Made by a program: the position numbers and the translations under genes. 42,213 nucleotides of DNA. It comes from Clostridia bacterium. GTDB taxonomy: Bacteria > Bacillota > Clostridia > Oscillospirales > Acutalibacteraceae. The notes beneath the pieces are model-generated. The model was given only the letters and a program-made list of their open reading frames with translations. It was not told the DNA's origin and searched no databases. Shown in pieces: positions 24,461 to 33,334 of the stretch (position 1 is the first letter of the stretch; every line of letters starts with the position of its first letter). The DNA lies in the NCBI GenBank assembly GCA_017407755.1, contig JAFQVY010000011.1, positions 1-42,213 on the forward strand. The letters run 5' to 3'.

Positions 24461-25273
24461 ATGGGTAAATTAGTAAGCGTTATTATGGGAATATATAACT
24501 GTGAAGAATATTTAGAAGAAGCCCTTAACTGCATAATTAATCAGACCTATACCAATTGGGAAGTTATTATGTGCGACGACGGTTCAAAAGACAATACAAT
24601 AGGAGTTGCACAAAAATTCGTAGATAAGTACCCCGACAAATTCCGATTACTTAAAAATGAGCAGAATATGGGTCTTAACTTCACGCTTAACAAGTGTCTT
24701 TACGAAGCAAAGGGCGACTATATCGCCCGTATGGATGGCGACGACCTGTGCTCACCTGAGCGTTTTCAAAAAGAAATCGACGTGCTTGAGAACAATCCGG
24801 ATATAGCAATTGTCAGCACCGATATGGAATTTTTTGATGAAAACGGAGTTTGGGGTAAAACCAATGTTAACCCAAATCCCACCAAACTGAACTTCATAAA
24901 AGCCACTCCTTTTTGCCATGCACCTTGTATGGTAAGGAAAGAAGCTTATTTTTCTGTTGAAGGGTATACTGTTGATAAAAGATTACTTAGAGTCGAAGAT
25001 TACCATTTGTGGGCAAAAATGTATGCTAACGGCTACAAGGGAGTTAATATACAAGAGCCTCTTTATCAAATGAGAGACGATAGAAATGCTCAAAATCGCA
25101 GAAAATTCAAATATAGAATCAACTCTATGTATGCTCATTTTCTTGCGACCAAAATGTTAAATTTACCGATTTATACATATATTTTTTGTTTTTTTCCTAT
25201 TATAAAAGGGTTGGTTCCTCCGTTTATATTCAACATCATTAGACGTAACAAGTACACTACTAAGCAATCATAA
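24461..25273 (+). CDS. Glycosyltransferase family 2
   Basis: A 270-residue GT-A fold transferase. It has the N-terminal VSVIMGIYNCEEYLEEAL strand-helix, CDDGSKDN for nucleotide contact, and the metal motif DGDD in ARMDGDDLCSPERF. A hydrophobic C-terminal tail may sit on the membrane. It most resembles amylovoran/capsule-type GT2 enzymes; donor and acceptor are unknown. ATG 24461 was chosen over an upstream in-frame start at 24422 because GAGGATG lies just before it and the promoter -10 box overlaps the extension. It faces the polysaccharide operon across a shared terminator, so it may act in the same pathway. Confidence 0.87.
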   Translation: MGKLVSVIMGIYNCEEYLEEALNCIINQTYTNWEVIMCDDGSKDNTIGVAQKFVDKYPDKFRLLKNEQNMGLNFTLNKCLYEAKGDYIARMDGDDLCSPERFQKEIDVLENNPDIAIVSTDMEFFDENGVWGKTNVNPNPTKLNFIKATPFCHAPCMVRKEAYFSVEGYTVDKRLLRVEDYHLWAKMYANGYKGVNIQEPLYQMRDDRNAQNRRKFKYRINSMYAHFLATKMLNLPIYTYIFCFFPIIKGLVPPFIFNIIRRNKYTTKQS

Positions 25274-25314
25274 CAAAACAAGTTTTAGCAATTACATTAA
25301 TATAATTACTATAC

Positions 25315-25351
25315 AAAAACAGAGCTTGAATTATTATCAAGCTCTGTTTTT
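25315..25351. terminator. Strong bidirectional terminator closing the polysaccharide operon
   Basis: AAAAACAGAGCTTGA (25315-25329) and TCAAGCTCTGTTTTT (25337-25351) form a perfect 15-bp stem with a seven-base loop and A/T flanks that serve transcription from both sides. Confidence 0.95.
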
Positions 25352-25394
25352 AATTTTACACTTTCACTACGCCAGTGGATTTTCATTAAAAAAT

Positions 25395-26573
25395 TTAAAG
25401 CTTTCTCCAGACCATTTTGTTGACCACGCCGGTATAGCTTTGGATAAGCTTAACGACCTTGGTAGAAACATTTTCCTCAATATAATCGGGCACAGGAATA
25501 CCGAAGTCGCCCTCGTTATTCATTTCAACTGCGGTCTCAACTGCCTGAGTAAGGCTGTTTTCGTCAATGCCAGCAAGCACAAAGCATGCCTTATCAAGGG
25601 CTTCGGGTCGCTCGGTAGAGGTACGAATGCAAACCGCAGGGAAGGGTCTGCCTTTTGAAGTGAAAAAGCTGCTTTCCTCAGGCAAGGTTCCGCTATCAGA
25701 AATTACCGCAAAGGCATTCATCTGCAAAGCGTTATAATCGTGAAAGCCTAAAGGCTCGTGGCTGATAACACGCTTGTCAAGCTTAAAGCCCGTTGTCTCA
25801 AGCTTTTTCTTGCTTCTGGGGTGGCAAGAATAAAGAATAGGCATATCGTACTTTTCGGCAATTTTATTGATAGCTGTAAAAAGAGAAGTAAAATTCTTCT
25901 GAGTATCAATATTTTCCTCTCTATGCGCCGAAAGAAGAATATACTTACCTTTTTCAAGGTTAAGCTTACTAAGAATATCACTTCTGAGAATGCTTTCATA
26001 ATTCTCGCTGAGCACCTCTGCCATAGGGGAGCCTGTAACATAAACCCTCTCTTTAGGAAGTCCGCACTCGTGAAGATACTTTCTTGCATGCTCTGAGTAT
26101 GCAAGGTTAACATCAGAAATAATATCAACAATTCTACGGTTGGTTTCCTCAGGCAAACACTCATCCTTGCAACGGTTGCCTGCTTCCATGTGAAAAATGG
26201 GAATATGAAGCCTCTTGGCAGAAATTGCAGAGAGACACGAGTTAGTGTCACCCAGAATAAGCAATGCATCGGGCTTAATATCTACCATAAGCTTATAAGA
26301 AGCCGATATAATGTTGCCTACTGTCTCGCCCAAATCCTCGCCAACGGCACTCATATAAACCTCAGGCTCCTGGAGCTTTAAGTCCTTGAAAAATACGCCG
26401 TTAAGATTATAGTCGTAGTTTTGACCTGTATGTGCAAGAATTGTATCAAAATACTTTCTGCACTTTTTAATAACCGCAGAAAGGCGGATAATTTCAGGTC
26501 TTGTGCCGACTATTATAAGTAATTTTAATTTGCCGTTGTCTTTGAACTTAATATTTGAAAAATCTCTGTTCAT
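25395..26573 (-). CDS. fnlC: UDP-N-acetyl-L-fucosamine synthase, C-2 epimerase step (FnlC/WbjD/CapG)
   Basis: A 392-residue enzyme of the UDP-GlcNAc 2-epimerase (WecB) superfamily. It carries VGTRPEIIRLS (22-32), GDTNSCLSAISAKR, HMEAGNRC (128-135) and the DSGTLPEESSF nucleotide loop. The RC(K)D after MEAGN and the position behind fnlA and fnlB mark it as the third enzyme, converting UDP-2-acetamido-2,6-dideoxy-L-talose to UDP-L-FucNAc. GAGGTAG precedes the ATG and only one base separates it from fnlB. Last gene of the operon. Plain WecB (UDP-ManNAc formation) is less likely given the neighbours. Confidence 0.9.
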   Translation of the reverse strand: MNRDFSNIKFKDNGKLKLLIIVGTRPEIIRLSAVIKKCRKYFDTILAHTGQNYDYNLNGVFFKDLKLQEPEVYMSAVGEDLGETVGNIISASYKLMVDIKPDALLILGDTNSCLSAISAKRLHIPIFHMEAGNRCKDECLPEETNRRIVDIISDVNLAYSEHARKYLHECGLPKERVYVTGSPMAEVLSENYESILRSDILSKLNLEKGKYILLSAHREENIDTQKNFTSLFTAINKIAEKYDMPILYSCHPRSKKKLETTGFKLDKRVISHEPLGFHDYNALQMNAFAVISDSGTLPEESSFFTSKGRPFPAVCIRTSTERPEALDKACFVLAGIDENSLTQAVETAVEMNNEGDFGIPVPDYIEENVSTKVVKLIQSYTGVVNKMVWRKL

Positions 26574-26574
26574 A

Positions 26575-27774
26575 TTACACTACCTCAAAAAATGTGTCCG
26601 GTCTGATAGGGTCAAAGCTTTCGTTAGCCCACATAAGGGTTACAAGATTTTCAGTTTCGCTTAAATTAATTATATTGTGGGTATACCCCGGAAGCATATG
26701 TACTGCTTCGATTTTTTCACCGCTGACGTAAAAATCCAGCACCTCGTCAGTACCGATTTTCCGCATCTGAATAAGACCTTCTCCGGAAACTACAATAAAG
26801 AATTCCCACTTACTGTGATGCCAATGCTGTCCCTTTGTAATGCCCGGCTTTGAAATATTTACAGAAAACTGTCCGCATTTCTCGGTTTTCAAAAGCTCGG
26901 TAAAGCTGCCTCTGGCATCAATGTTCATCTTAAGAGGAAAAGAAATCTTTTCCTTTGGTAAATAAGAAAGATATGTAGAGTAGAGCTTTTTGGCAAAACT
27001 GCCACTTGGAATTTCAGGCATAAGAAGGCTTTGGGGTTGAGCCTTAAAGCTATAAAGCAAATCTACAATTTCGCCTAAGGTGACTTTATGAGTAAGGGGT
27101 ACAGCACAAAACCTACCGCTATCTTTAAGCACTGTGTCAACGCCGTCAAATTCACAGTGATGCTCCTTGTTTTCTAAAGCATCAAGCATCTCATTAACAA
27201 TATCATCAATATAAACAAGCTCTAAAAGCGTGGTTCTGTCATTAACCTGTATAGGCAAATCGTTTGCAATATTGTTGCAAAAGGTTGCAACGGCACTGTT
27301 GTAGTTAGGTCTGCACCATTTTCCAAAAACATTGGGAAAGCGATACACCAAAACCTTACTGCCGACTTCTTTGCCGTAATTAAAGAACAGGTCCTCCCCT
27401 GCTTTTTTACTTTTACCGTAATCAGAACCCGAAAATCTGCCAAGCAAGGTTGCCTGAATTGAGCTTGAAAGCATAACAGGGCACTTGTTTGAATGCTTTT
27501 TCAGAGTATCCAGAAGTGTTTGAGCAAAACCGAAATTTCCCTCATAAAACTCTTCACTGCTTAGCGGACGGTTTACTCCTGCAAGGTTAAACACAAAATC
27601 CGCTTTATCACAGTAAGCTTCAAGCTCCTCCGGCGTTGAGTCTACATCATAAAGAAAAATATCCTCAATTATAAGCTCAGGTCGGGTTTTATCTTTTCCG
27701 TCTCTGATATTTTTCAGTGCCTCTGTTAAATTCCTGCCTACAAAGCCCTTGGCACCTGTGATGAGTATATTCAT
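26575..27774 (-). CDS. fnlB: UDP-L-FucNAc pathway reductase with C-terminal cupin (FnlB/WbjC/CapF)
   Basis: A bifunctional epimerase/reductase of 399 residues that turns the 4-keto-L-sugar nucleotide into UDP-2-acetamido-2,6-dideoxy-L-talose. The N-terminal short-chain dehydrogenase domain has NILITGAKGFVGRNL with its glycine-rich NADPH loop and YGKSK (119-123). The C-terminal cupin domain (about 300-399) carries HWHH (317-320), the metal-site histidines typical of CapF. ATG 27774 was chosen because AGGGTGA lies five bases upstream; a GTG at 27783 has no ribosome site. Five bases separate it from fnlA. Confidence 0.92.
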   Translation of the reverse strand: MNILITGAKGFVGRNLTEALKNIRDGKDKTRPELIIEDIFLYDVDSTPEELEAYCDKADFVFNLAGVNRPLSSEEFYEGNFGFAQTLLDTLKKHSNKCPVMLSSSIQATLLGRFSGSDYGKSKKAGEDLFFNYGKEVGSKVLVYRFPNVFGKWCRPNYNSAVATFCNNIANDLPIQVNDRTTLLELVYIDDIVNEMLDALENKEHHCEFDGVDTVLKDSGRFCAVPLTHKVTLGEIVDLLYSFKAQPQSLLMPEIPSGSFAKKLYSTYLSYLPKEKISFPLKMNIDARGSFTELLKTEKCGQFSVNISKPGITKGQHWHHSKWEFFIVVSGEGLIQMRKIGTDEVLDFYVSGEKIEAVHMLPGYTHNIINLSETENLVTLMWANESFDPIRPDTFFEVV

Positions 27775-27779
27775 AAAAC

Positions 27780-28823
27780 TCACCCTTTCATAGCTTCAAG
27801 CTCTTCTTGAATATATTTAAGCTCAAGGAGCTTTTCCTTTACTCCCTCAACATCTAAAAGGTTCGTGTTATTGGAATTAAACTCAGAAAGGTGAACGCGC
27901 TCCTTATTTCCTGAGGTGAAGAATTTGTCGTAATTAAGGTCGCGTTTGTCGCAGGGAACACGGTAAAAATCACCCATATCCTCTGCATTGACACACTCTT
28001 CGTTAGTCAGAAGAGTTTCGTACATTTTCTCGCCATGGCGGATTCCTATATTTATAATCTCTGTGTCAGGTCCGAACAATTCTGTTACAGCCTTTGCAAG
28101 GACTTCAATAGTGCAAGCGGGAGCTTTCTGAACAAGAATGTCACCGGACTGGCCGTTTTCAAAAGCGAAAAGCACCAAATCAACAGCCTCTTCAAGAGAC
28201 ATAATAAAACGAGTCATATTAGGCTCGGTAATTGTAATGGGTTTTCCGGCTTTAATCTGCTCAATCCAAAGGGGAATTACAGAACCACGTGAGCACATAA
28301 CATTGCCGTAACGAGTACAGCAAATCATAGTTTTTTCAGACGAAACTGTTCTTGATTTTGCCACAACCACCTTTTCCATCATTGCCTTGGAGGTACCCAT
28401 TGCATTTACAGGATAGGCAGCTTTGTCAGTAGAAAGGCAAATAACCTTGCTAACCCCACATTCAATAGCAGCAGTAAGCACGTTATCGGTGCCCAAAACA
28501 TTGGTTTTTACCGCTTCAATAGGGAAAAACTCACAGGAAGGCACCTGCTTAAGCGCTGCCGCATGGAAAATATAATCCACACCGTACATTGCATTTTTAA
28601 CGGATGCAAGGTCTCTTACGTCACCGATAAAAAACTTGATTTTATCAGCCTTTTGGGGCATTTTAGCCTGAAACTCGTGGCGCATATCGTCCTGCTTTTT
28701 CTCGTCTCTGGAAAAAACACGGATTTCCTTAATATCTGTGTCTAAAAAGCGGTTCAACACCGCATTACCGAAGGAACCGGTTCCACCGGTAATAAGTAAA
28801 GTTTTATTTTTAAATAGTGACAA
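27780..28823 (-). CDS. fnlA: UDP-GlcNAc 4,6-dehydratase / 5-epimerase (FnlA/WbjB/CapE)
   Basis: First enzyme of UDP-L-FucNAc synthesis, acting on UDP-GlcNAc with NADP. The nucleotide loop TGGTGSFG is at 12-19, catalytic STDKA at 131-135, and MGTSK (142-146) replaces the usual YxxxK, as in CapE/FlaA1-type enzymes. The NVMCSRGSVIPLW segment contacts substrate in this family. The start is taken as TTG 28823, because GGAGGAAG sits right before it and the protein then begins SLFKNKTLLITGG like its relatives; a longer frame to 28850 would read through the ribosome site. The 347 residues agree with the family. Confidence 0.92.
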   Translation of the reverse strand: MSLFKNKTLLITGGTGSFGNAVLNRFLDTDIKEIRVFSRDEKKQDDMRHEFQAKMPQKADKIKFFIGDVRDLASVKNAMYGVDYIFHAAALKQVPSCEFFPIEAVKTNVLGTDNVLTAAIECGVSKVICLSTDKAAYPVNAMGTSKAMMEKVVVAKSRTVSSEKTMICCTRYGNVMCSRGSVIPLWIEQIKAGKPITITEPNMTRFIMSLEEAVDLVLFAFENGQSGDILVQKAPACTIEVLAKAVTELFGPDTEIINIGIRHGEKMYETLLTNEECVNAEDMGDFYRVPCDKRDLNYDKFFTSGNKERVHLSEFNSNNTNLLDVEGVKEKLLELKYIQEELEAMKG

Positions 28824-28852
28824 TTTTACTTCCTCCACAAGTGCAAACAAAA

Positions 28853-30040
28853 TTATTTTACAGCTTTATGTAAATAACGTTTAATTTTTCTTAACGCTTT
28901 ACCTATAAAGCTTCTTTGTATACGTTTTGAAATAATATCTTTACGTGTAGGCAAAAGCAACTCTCTTACTAACTCCTCGAAATCTTCCGACTCAAACCTT
29001 TTAAAGAAATTTGTTCTATTTCTGTGTTCTGTAGATTTCGTAGAATAAGCCGGATTTTGCACCAGTGCATCATTGGCATCAACTTCTCGATAAATAAGAT
29101 TCATCTTAATTTTATCAAATACACTCTTGCCTTTATCGGTTTGAATCAGAACTAACGACGTACCCCTATCGTTTGTAAAGTCCGGGCACACTTGTTCACA
29201 TCCCCAAAAGTCACCTAAGGTAATATCGCTCGCTCTGTTTTGACCTTTAAACTCACAATTATAACATGATGACCTTGTACACAAACCATTAATAAAAGCT
29301 TTCATATAATAATTATTATCTGCTTTTTTAATAATTTCAAACTCATCTTTCGTTTTGACGCTTAAACAATATCTTTGCCAGCTATCTCTTTTGTCTCTGA
29401 AGTTTACACTTGCTACTTCGCCCAAAGAATTTGTAATTTGGTTTAAATACTCACTCCACACCCTTGGAGAAGGTACGCTATGGCAAATAATATCAACACA
29501 CAGCAATTTTTCGTATGGCTTTTTTAAAAAGCTTTTCAATGCTGCTACCTGACAAGGTGTACCCGAAAACAGCACCTCTTTATTTAAAAGTAAATCTTCT
29601 TTAACTTGAGCATACGAGTAACCAACATTACTTTGTGAATATTTCGAGCCTTGTAGCTTCTGTAACTCGCTTAAAGATGCAATTCTTTTATGCACAACAG
29701 AAAAATCTTCTGACAAAGCAGCACCGTATACTATACCGCCGCGTTTGATTATGCTTTCGGCTAGTGTTATAAAAACACCACCTGACGAACTTTCATTTAA
29801 TTTATCTAAATCTTTATTATATGCTGCAATAGCTATGGGAGATATAAACGTATTTATAGATTTAAATTCTAAAACAGCACATACAGATTGACAAAGCCCA
29901 CAGTTAATACAGCTGTCTTCATCTACTACGGGATATAAAAAGCCCTCGTAATCCGATTTCATTTGAATACATTTCTTAGGGCATATATTGAAACATGCAC
30001 CGCAACCTGTACATATAGATTTCTCAGCTAACTTCATCAT
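28853..30040 (-). CDS. Coenzyme F420 hydrogenase beta-subunit-like iron-sulfur protein
   Basis: A 395-residue redox protein. The N-terminus is a double [4Fe-4S] ferredoxin domain (C10, C13, C16, C20 and C44, C47, C50, C54), followed by an FrhB-like domain. That domain carries FSGTPCQVAALKSFL, ICHSVPSPRVWSEYL, a CYNCEFKG cysteine pair and DITLGDFWG. FrhB-type domains bind a flavin and pass electrons between ferredoxin-type clusters and a substrate. Members in polysaccharide clusters of anaerobes have no established reaction. It closely parallels residues 387-766 of the fused protein at 35484-37784. The stretch is markedly AT-rich compared with the fnl genes beside it. Either of two consecutive ATG codons may be the start. 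Confidence 0.85.
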   Translation of the reverse strand: MMKLAEKSICTGCGACFNICPKKCIQMKSDYEGFLYPVVDEDSCINCGLCQSVCAVLEFKSINTFISPIAIAAYNKDLDKLNESSSGGVFITLAESIIKRGGIVYGAALSEDFSVVHKRIASLSELQKLQGSKYSQSNVGYSYAQVKEDLLLNKEVLFSGTPCQVAALKSFLKKPYEKLLCVDIICHSVPSPRVWSEYLNQITNSLGEVASVNFRDKRDSWQRYCLSVKTKDEFEIIKKADNNYYMKAFINGLCTRSSCYNCEFKGQNRASDITLGDFWGCEQVCPDFTNDRGTSLVLIQTDKGKSVFDKIKMNLIYREVDANDALVQNPAYSTKSTEHRNRTNFFKRFESEDFEELVRELLLPTRKDIISKRIQRSFIGKALRKIKRYLHKAVK

Positions 30041-30068
30041 ATTATTTCACCATTGATAAAAGTTAAAT

Positions 30069-31613
30069 TTATCTGTTTTTATGGAATTTACTAACTACTT
30101 TCTTCAAAGGTTTTCTAAAAACATCTTTTTCATAACTATTAAAAGCAAGAAAATACATCAGCACAGCATAAATAACAGTAAAAATAATTACTCCTGCAAA
30201 GAATACAAACCAATTATCAACAACAACAAATCTAAATAAAACCAAGCCTGCCACAGTCATCAACAATGGAACAAGTGCCATTTTTAATATATTCTTCCAG
30301 AACAAAGGAATGTTAATACCTGTTATTTTGTAATAATAAATATTCATTATAATTCCTTGTCCTATTATATAAGAGATACAGGAACAAAGTGCAGCACCTA
30401 TAACCCCCATGCTGGGAACCAACAAATATGTAGAAATAACGTTTGCAATTGCAACGATTAAATATACGATGGAGCGGAATCTATGTTTATTTTGAGCCGT
30501 AACAATAGCTAAACCTGTATTTTGTATCAATGGTACACATAACGGAAACATTGTAAGCAAAGCAATCCAATATGCTTCGATATAATCTTCTCCGGCCCAC
30601 AATGAGATAAAATCCTGTCCAAACACAGTAAAACCGGAAGCTACCAATGCTACTATAATAAATTGTAGCCTACCTACTCGGACAAACAGTTCTGTCAATT
30701 GGATCTTCGGAGTGTTTTTTACTACCATACCCGTTACTTTTGGTGTTAAAACACCTGAAATAGAAGTGGACAAATTAATAACAATATTGTTAAAGGTTGC
30801 ACCAACATTATAAACCGCTACTGCAACACTTCCTGCCAACATACCTAAAATCACCTTATCAGTTGCCCAGAAAAGCATATCCACTATAGAACCAATAAAT
30901 ACAAATGCCGAAAAGCCCACCATCTCTTTTATTAGTGCTTTAGGCAAAACAGCAAAGCGGGGTCTTATATTCAACTTTTTGTAGCAATATACGATATTTA
31001 ACGGCAACATAGCAAATTGCATAATCGTAGCAGCTACTGTCATACCCACCGATCCATAACCTAAATAAAGGGCTACTAAATTAGCCAAAGGAGCAGCTAC
31101 AGTGGCGAGCATATCTACACATTTTCTGAAAATATACTTTTCATGTGCAGTTACCATAGAAGAAAATACACTTAAAGGAAATGAAAGAGCTGAATTAAAT
31201 GTCATTAATAAAACCAACACTTTCATTTTTTCAAGCTCGTTAACGGTCAAACCTCTATTAAAGATTGGCTCTATATTAAAGGCTATTACTGTACCGCAAA
31301 CTAAAACTAAAATTGCTAATGCACTGTACAAAAGCAAGAAAAAACCATAAGCTTTTTCTTCTGATTTCTTATCTCCTTCTGCACGATATTTTGCGATATA
31401 TCTGATAATTGTGCTTCCAAAGCCAAAACTCAACAGCGAAAGATACGCCACTGCCGAATGTGCTAAGGAATAAAGACCATACTCTGCTTGACCAAGCATT
31501 CTCAGCATTACTGGCGTATATAAGAAGGGAATAATCATTCCCAACACCAAATTAATATATGACAATATTACTCCAGAACGAAGTTGATTTTTTTGCAACG
31601 TAATCTCCTCCAT
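30069..31613 (-). CDS. wzx: Polysaccharide flippase (Wzx-like, MOP superfamily)
   Basis: A 514-residue membrane protein with about 12-14 hydrophobic helices, beginning LRSGVILSYINLVLGMIIPFLYTP, a typical start of oligosaccharide flippases. It should move the lipid-linked repeat unit across the cytoplasmic membrane. Its ATG shares one base with the stop of the pyruvyltransferase gene upstream (TAATG), so translation is coupled. No Wzy polymerase accompanies it in this operon. Confidence 0.9.
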   Translation of the reverse strand: MEEITLQKNQLRSGVILSYINLVLGMIIPFLYTPVMLRMLGQAEYGLYSLAHSAVAYLSLLSFGFGSTIIRYIAKYRAEGDKKSEEKAYGFFLLLYSALAILVLVCGTVIAFNIEPIFNRGLTVNELEKMKVLVLLMTFNSALSFPLSVFSSMVTAHEKYIFRKCVDMLATVAAPLANLVALYLGYGSVGMTVAATIMQFAMLPLNIVYCYKKLNIRPRFAVLPKALIKEMVGFSAFVFIGSIVDMLFWATDKVILGMLAGSVAVAVYNVGATFNNIVINLSTSISGVLTPKVTGMVVKNTPKIQLTELFVRVGRLQFIIVALVASGFTVFGQDFISLWAGEDYIEAYWIALLTMFPLCVPLIQNTGLAIVTAQNKHRFRSIVYLIVAIANVISTYLLVPSMGVIGAALCSCISYIIGQGIIMNIYYYKITGINIPLFWKNILKMALVPLLMTVAGLVLFRFVVVDNWFVFFAGVIIFTVIYAVLMYFLAFNSYEKDVFRKPLKKVVSKFHKNR

Positions 31614-32776
31614 TAAATGAGTTTATTAACCGCTTCTTTTCCTAAATATGCTTTATTAATATATTCCGGCATAATTTTCTCTAAATGCTCGCGAATTTTG
31701 CTTTCATTCTTTAAAAGCCATTCAAAGCCATTGGCTAACTCATCGGTATGGGTTAATTGCTGTACCGGCAAAACGTAGTTTTCTGACGTACCGAACAAAT
31801 CTTTAGCAATTCCTCGAGACTTAACCGAATAGCCTAAAACAAGTGTAGGAACACAAGTTGAATAAGCTGCAATAGTTGCATGAGTTCTTGCTCCAATAAA
31901 GAAACGGCAACGGGATATGTAACCTTTAAGTTCCATACAGTTATGGTCTTCAATCATAATTACCCTCTTGGTATTCTTAAACTCTTGATAGAGTTGATTA
32001 AGAGGAATTCTGTCGTCGTTACTTTCCCATACAACATGAGGAATTAATGCAATATTACAGGAAGTTTGACAAATTATATATTCTATTAATTTCCTATATG
32101 CATCAAGCACCATTTTACTGTTTTTGTTGCTTCGCATTATAAGAGGACTGACATTTATCCCGACCATGTTGCCTTCAATCCAACCTTCAGGCAAAGGCAG
32201 GTCCACTTTGTCCAATACAAATGCAGGATCGGAAACTAAAATTGTGTTAGGATTAACCTTTTTCAAGGCATTATAGGAAATGGTTTCTCTTGCAGTAATT
32301 AAATCATAAGAACCAATATCTTTCGCAATCTCGTTGTTTTTTAACAAATCAGGTTCTACACTGCAGCCCCAAAGTACTGTTTTTGCACCTTTTTTATGAA
32401 ACAAATGATTTTGTGCCGCTAAAAGCTCTGTTCCTCGATAGCAATAATTATCTCCGCCAATAGAAAAAGCAACATCACCCTTATTAACTGTGTCAAACAT
32501 TTTTTTCTTGCGATAATATATATTTTTATTTATAGATCCAGTAAGTTTGGTCTGAATTCTTGACACGATATCTTTATATGAAAATTTCTTAACAGAAATA
32601 TTTTCATCAGGTACAATAGTATCAACCACATCATCTGTACCATAATAAACATCCTGCTCAGTATTTATAGAATATAATATTATGTCGTTACCAAGAATTT
32701 TGGAAGATGCTCTTACAATCGCTTCACAGCCATGATTACCACTGCCGGCATGAGCATAAAATATCTTCTTTTTCAT
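31613..32776 (-). CDS. Polysaccharide pyruvyltransferase family protein
   Basis: A 387-residue CsaB/WcaK-type protein, expected to transfer a pyruvate group from phosphoenolpyruvate to a sugar of the glycan. It begins KKKIFYAHAGSGNHGCEAIVRAS, a nucleotide-fold-like first strand with the GNHG glycine turn. It has SIGGDNYCY in the middle and the conserved RTHATIAAY segment with its histidine near the C-terminus. The start overlaps the region right behind the acyltransferase stop, with AAGGTAG as ribosome site. This is the second pyruvyltransferase of the operon; the other is fused at 35484-37784. Confidence 0.87.
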   Translation of the reverse strand: MKKKIFYAHAGSGNHGCEAIVRASSKILGNDIILYSINTEQDVYYGTDDVVDTIVPDENISVKKFSYKDIVSRIQTKLTGSINKNIYYRKKKMFDTVNKGDVAFSIGGDNYCYRGTELLAAQNHLFHKKGAKTVLWGCSVEPDLLKNNEIAKDIGSYDLITARETISYNALKKVNPNTILVSDPAFVLDKVDLPLPEGWIEGNMVGINVSPLIMRSNKNSKMVLDAYRKLIEYIICQTSCNIALIPHVVWESNDDRIPLNQLYQEFKNTKRVIMIEDHNCMELKGYISRCRFFIGARTHATIAAYSTCVPTLVLGYSVKSRGIAKDLFGTSENYVLPVQQLTHTDELANGFEWLLKNESKIREHLEKIMPEYINKAYLGKEAVNKLI

Positions 32777-33316
32777 TTATGGTCTACCTTCATTTCTCAT
32801 TCTGATTATTTTTGCCGGAGACCCACCAACTATAGCATAATCAGGAATATCTTTTGTTACTATCGAACCCGCACCAATAATAACATGGTTACCAATTTTC
32901 ACACCTGGTAACATAATTACACGCGCACCAATCCACACATCATCACCAATATGTATAGGAGTTTCTTCTTCAAAACCTTGCTCACTCATGGGTATATCTA
33001 AACGGTCGTGTGCATGGCTATAAGAATACAAAATACATTCCGGCCCCATCATGACATCATTCCCAATATATGTCCTACCACTTATATAGCAATTCACTCC
33101 TATTCCACTATTATTTCCTATATGAATAGTAGGATTAAATTTTGCTCCTCGCTCAATATTAATATTCGAACCACATTTTTCTACAAATTTGCTCGTCATC
33201 CAACCACGAATCTTCTGTGCACGCGGCGACTGTACTGAAGATGGTAATTTGATACCCACCTTAAAATATAACCTTCTAAAAAAACTTCTTTTAACTTTTG
33301 TAAAAATTTTTTTCAT
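32777..33316 (-). CDS. Hexapeptide-repeat acyltransferase
   Basis: A 179-residue left-handed beta-helix acyltransferase of the NodL/maltose acetyltransferase type. Repeats of the [LIV]-G-x-x form run from about residue 65 to 165 ([33 protein letters not shown]), with the catalytic histidine probably in YSHAHD. It ends in [12 protein letters not shown]. It should O- or N-acetylate a sugar of the polysaccharide, with acetyl-CoA as likely donor. GAGGAG precedes the ATG. The N-terminal 40 basic residues are longer than in simple acetyltransferases. Confidence 0.9.
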   Translation of the reverse strand: MKKIFTKVKRSFFRRLYFKVGIKLPSSVQSPRAQKIRGWMTSKFVEKCGSNINIERGAKFNPTIHIGNNSGIGVNCYISGRTYIGNDVMMGPECILYSYSHAHDRLDIPMSEQGFEEETPIHIGDDVWIGARVIMLPGVKIGNHVIIGAGSIVTKDIPDYAIVGGSPAKIIRMRNEGRP

Positions 33317-33334
33317 TGTTACTCCTCAATTCTA

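Noticed and set aside
26575-27783. GTG 27783 as the start of fnlB
   Set aside because: It overlaps the fnlA stop and the ribosome site; ATG 27774 has AGGGTGA at the right distance.
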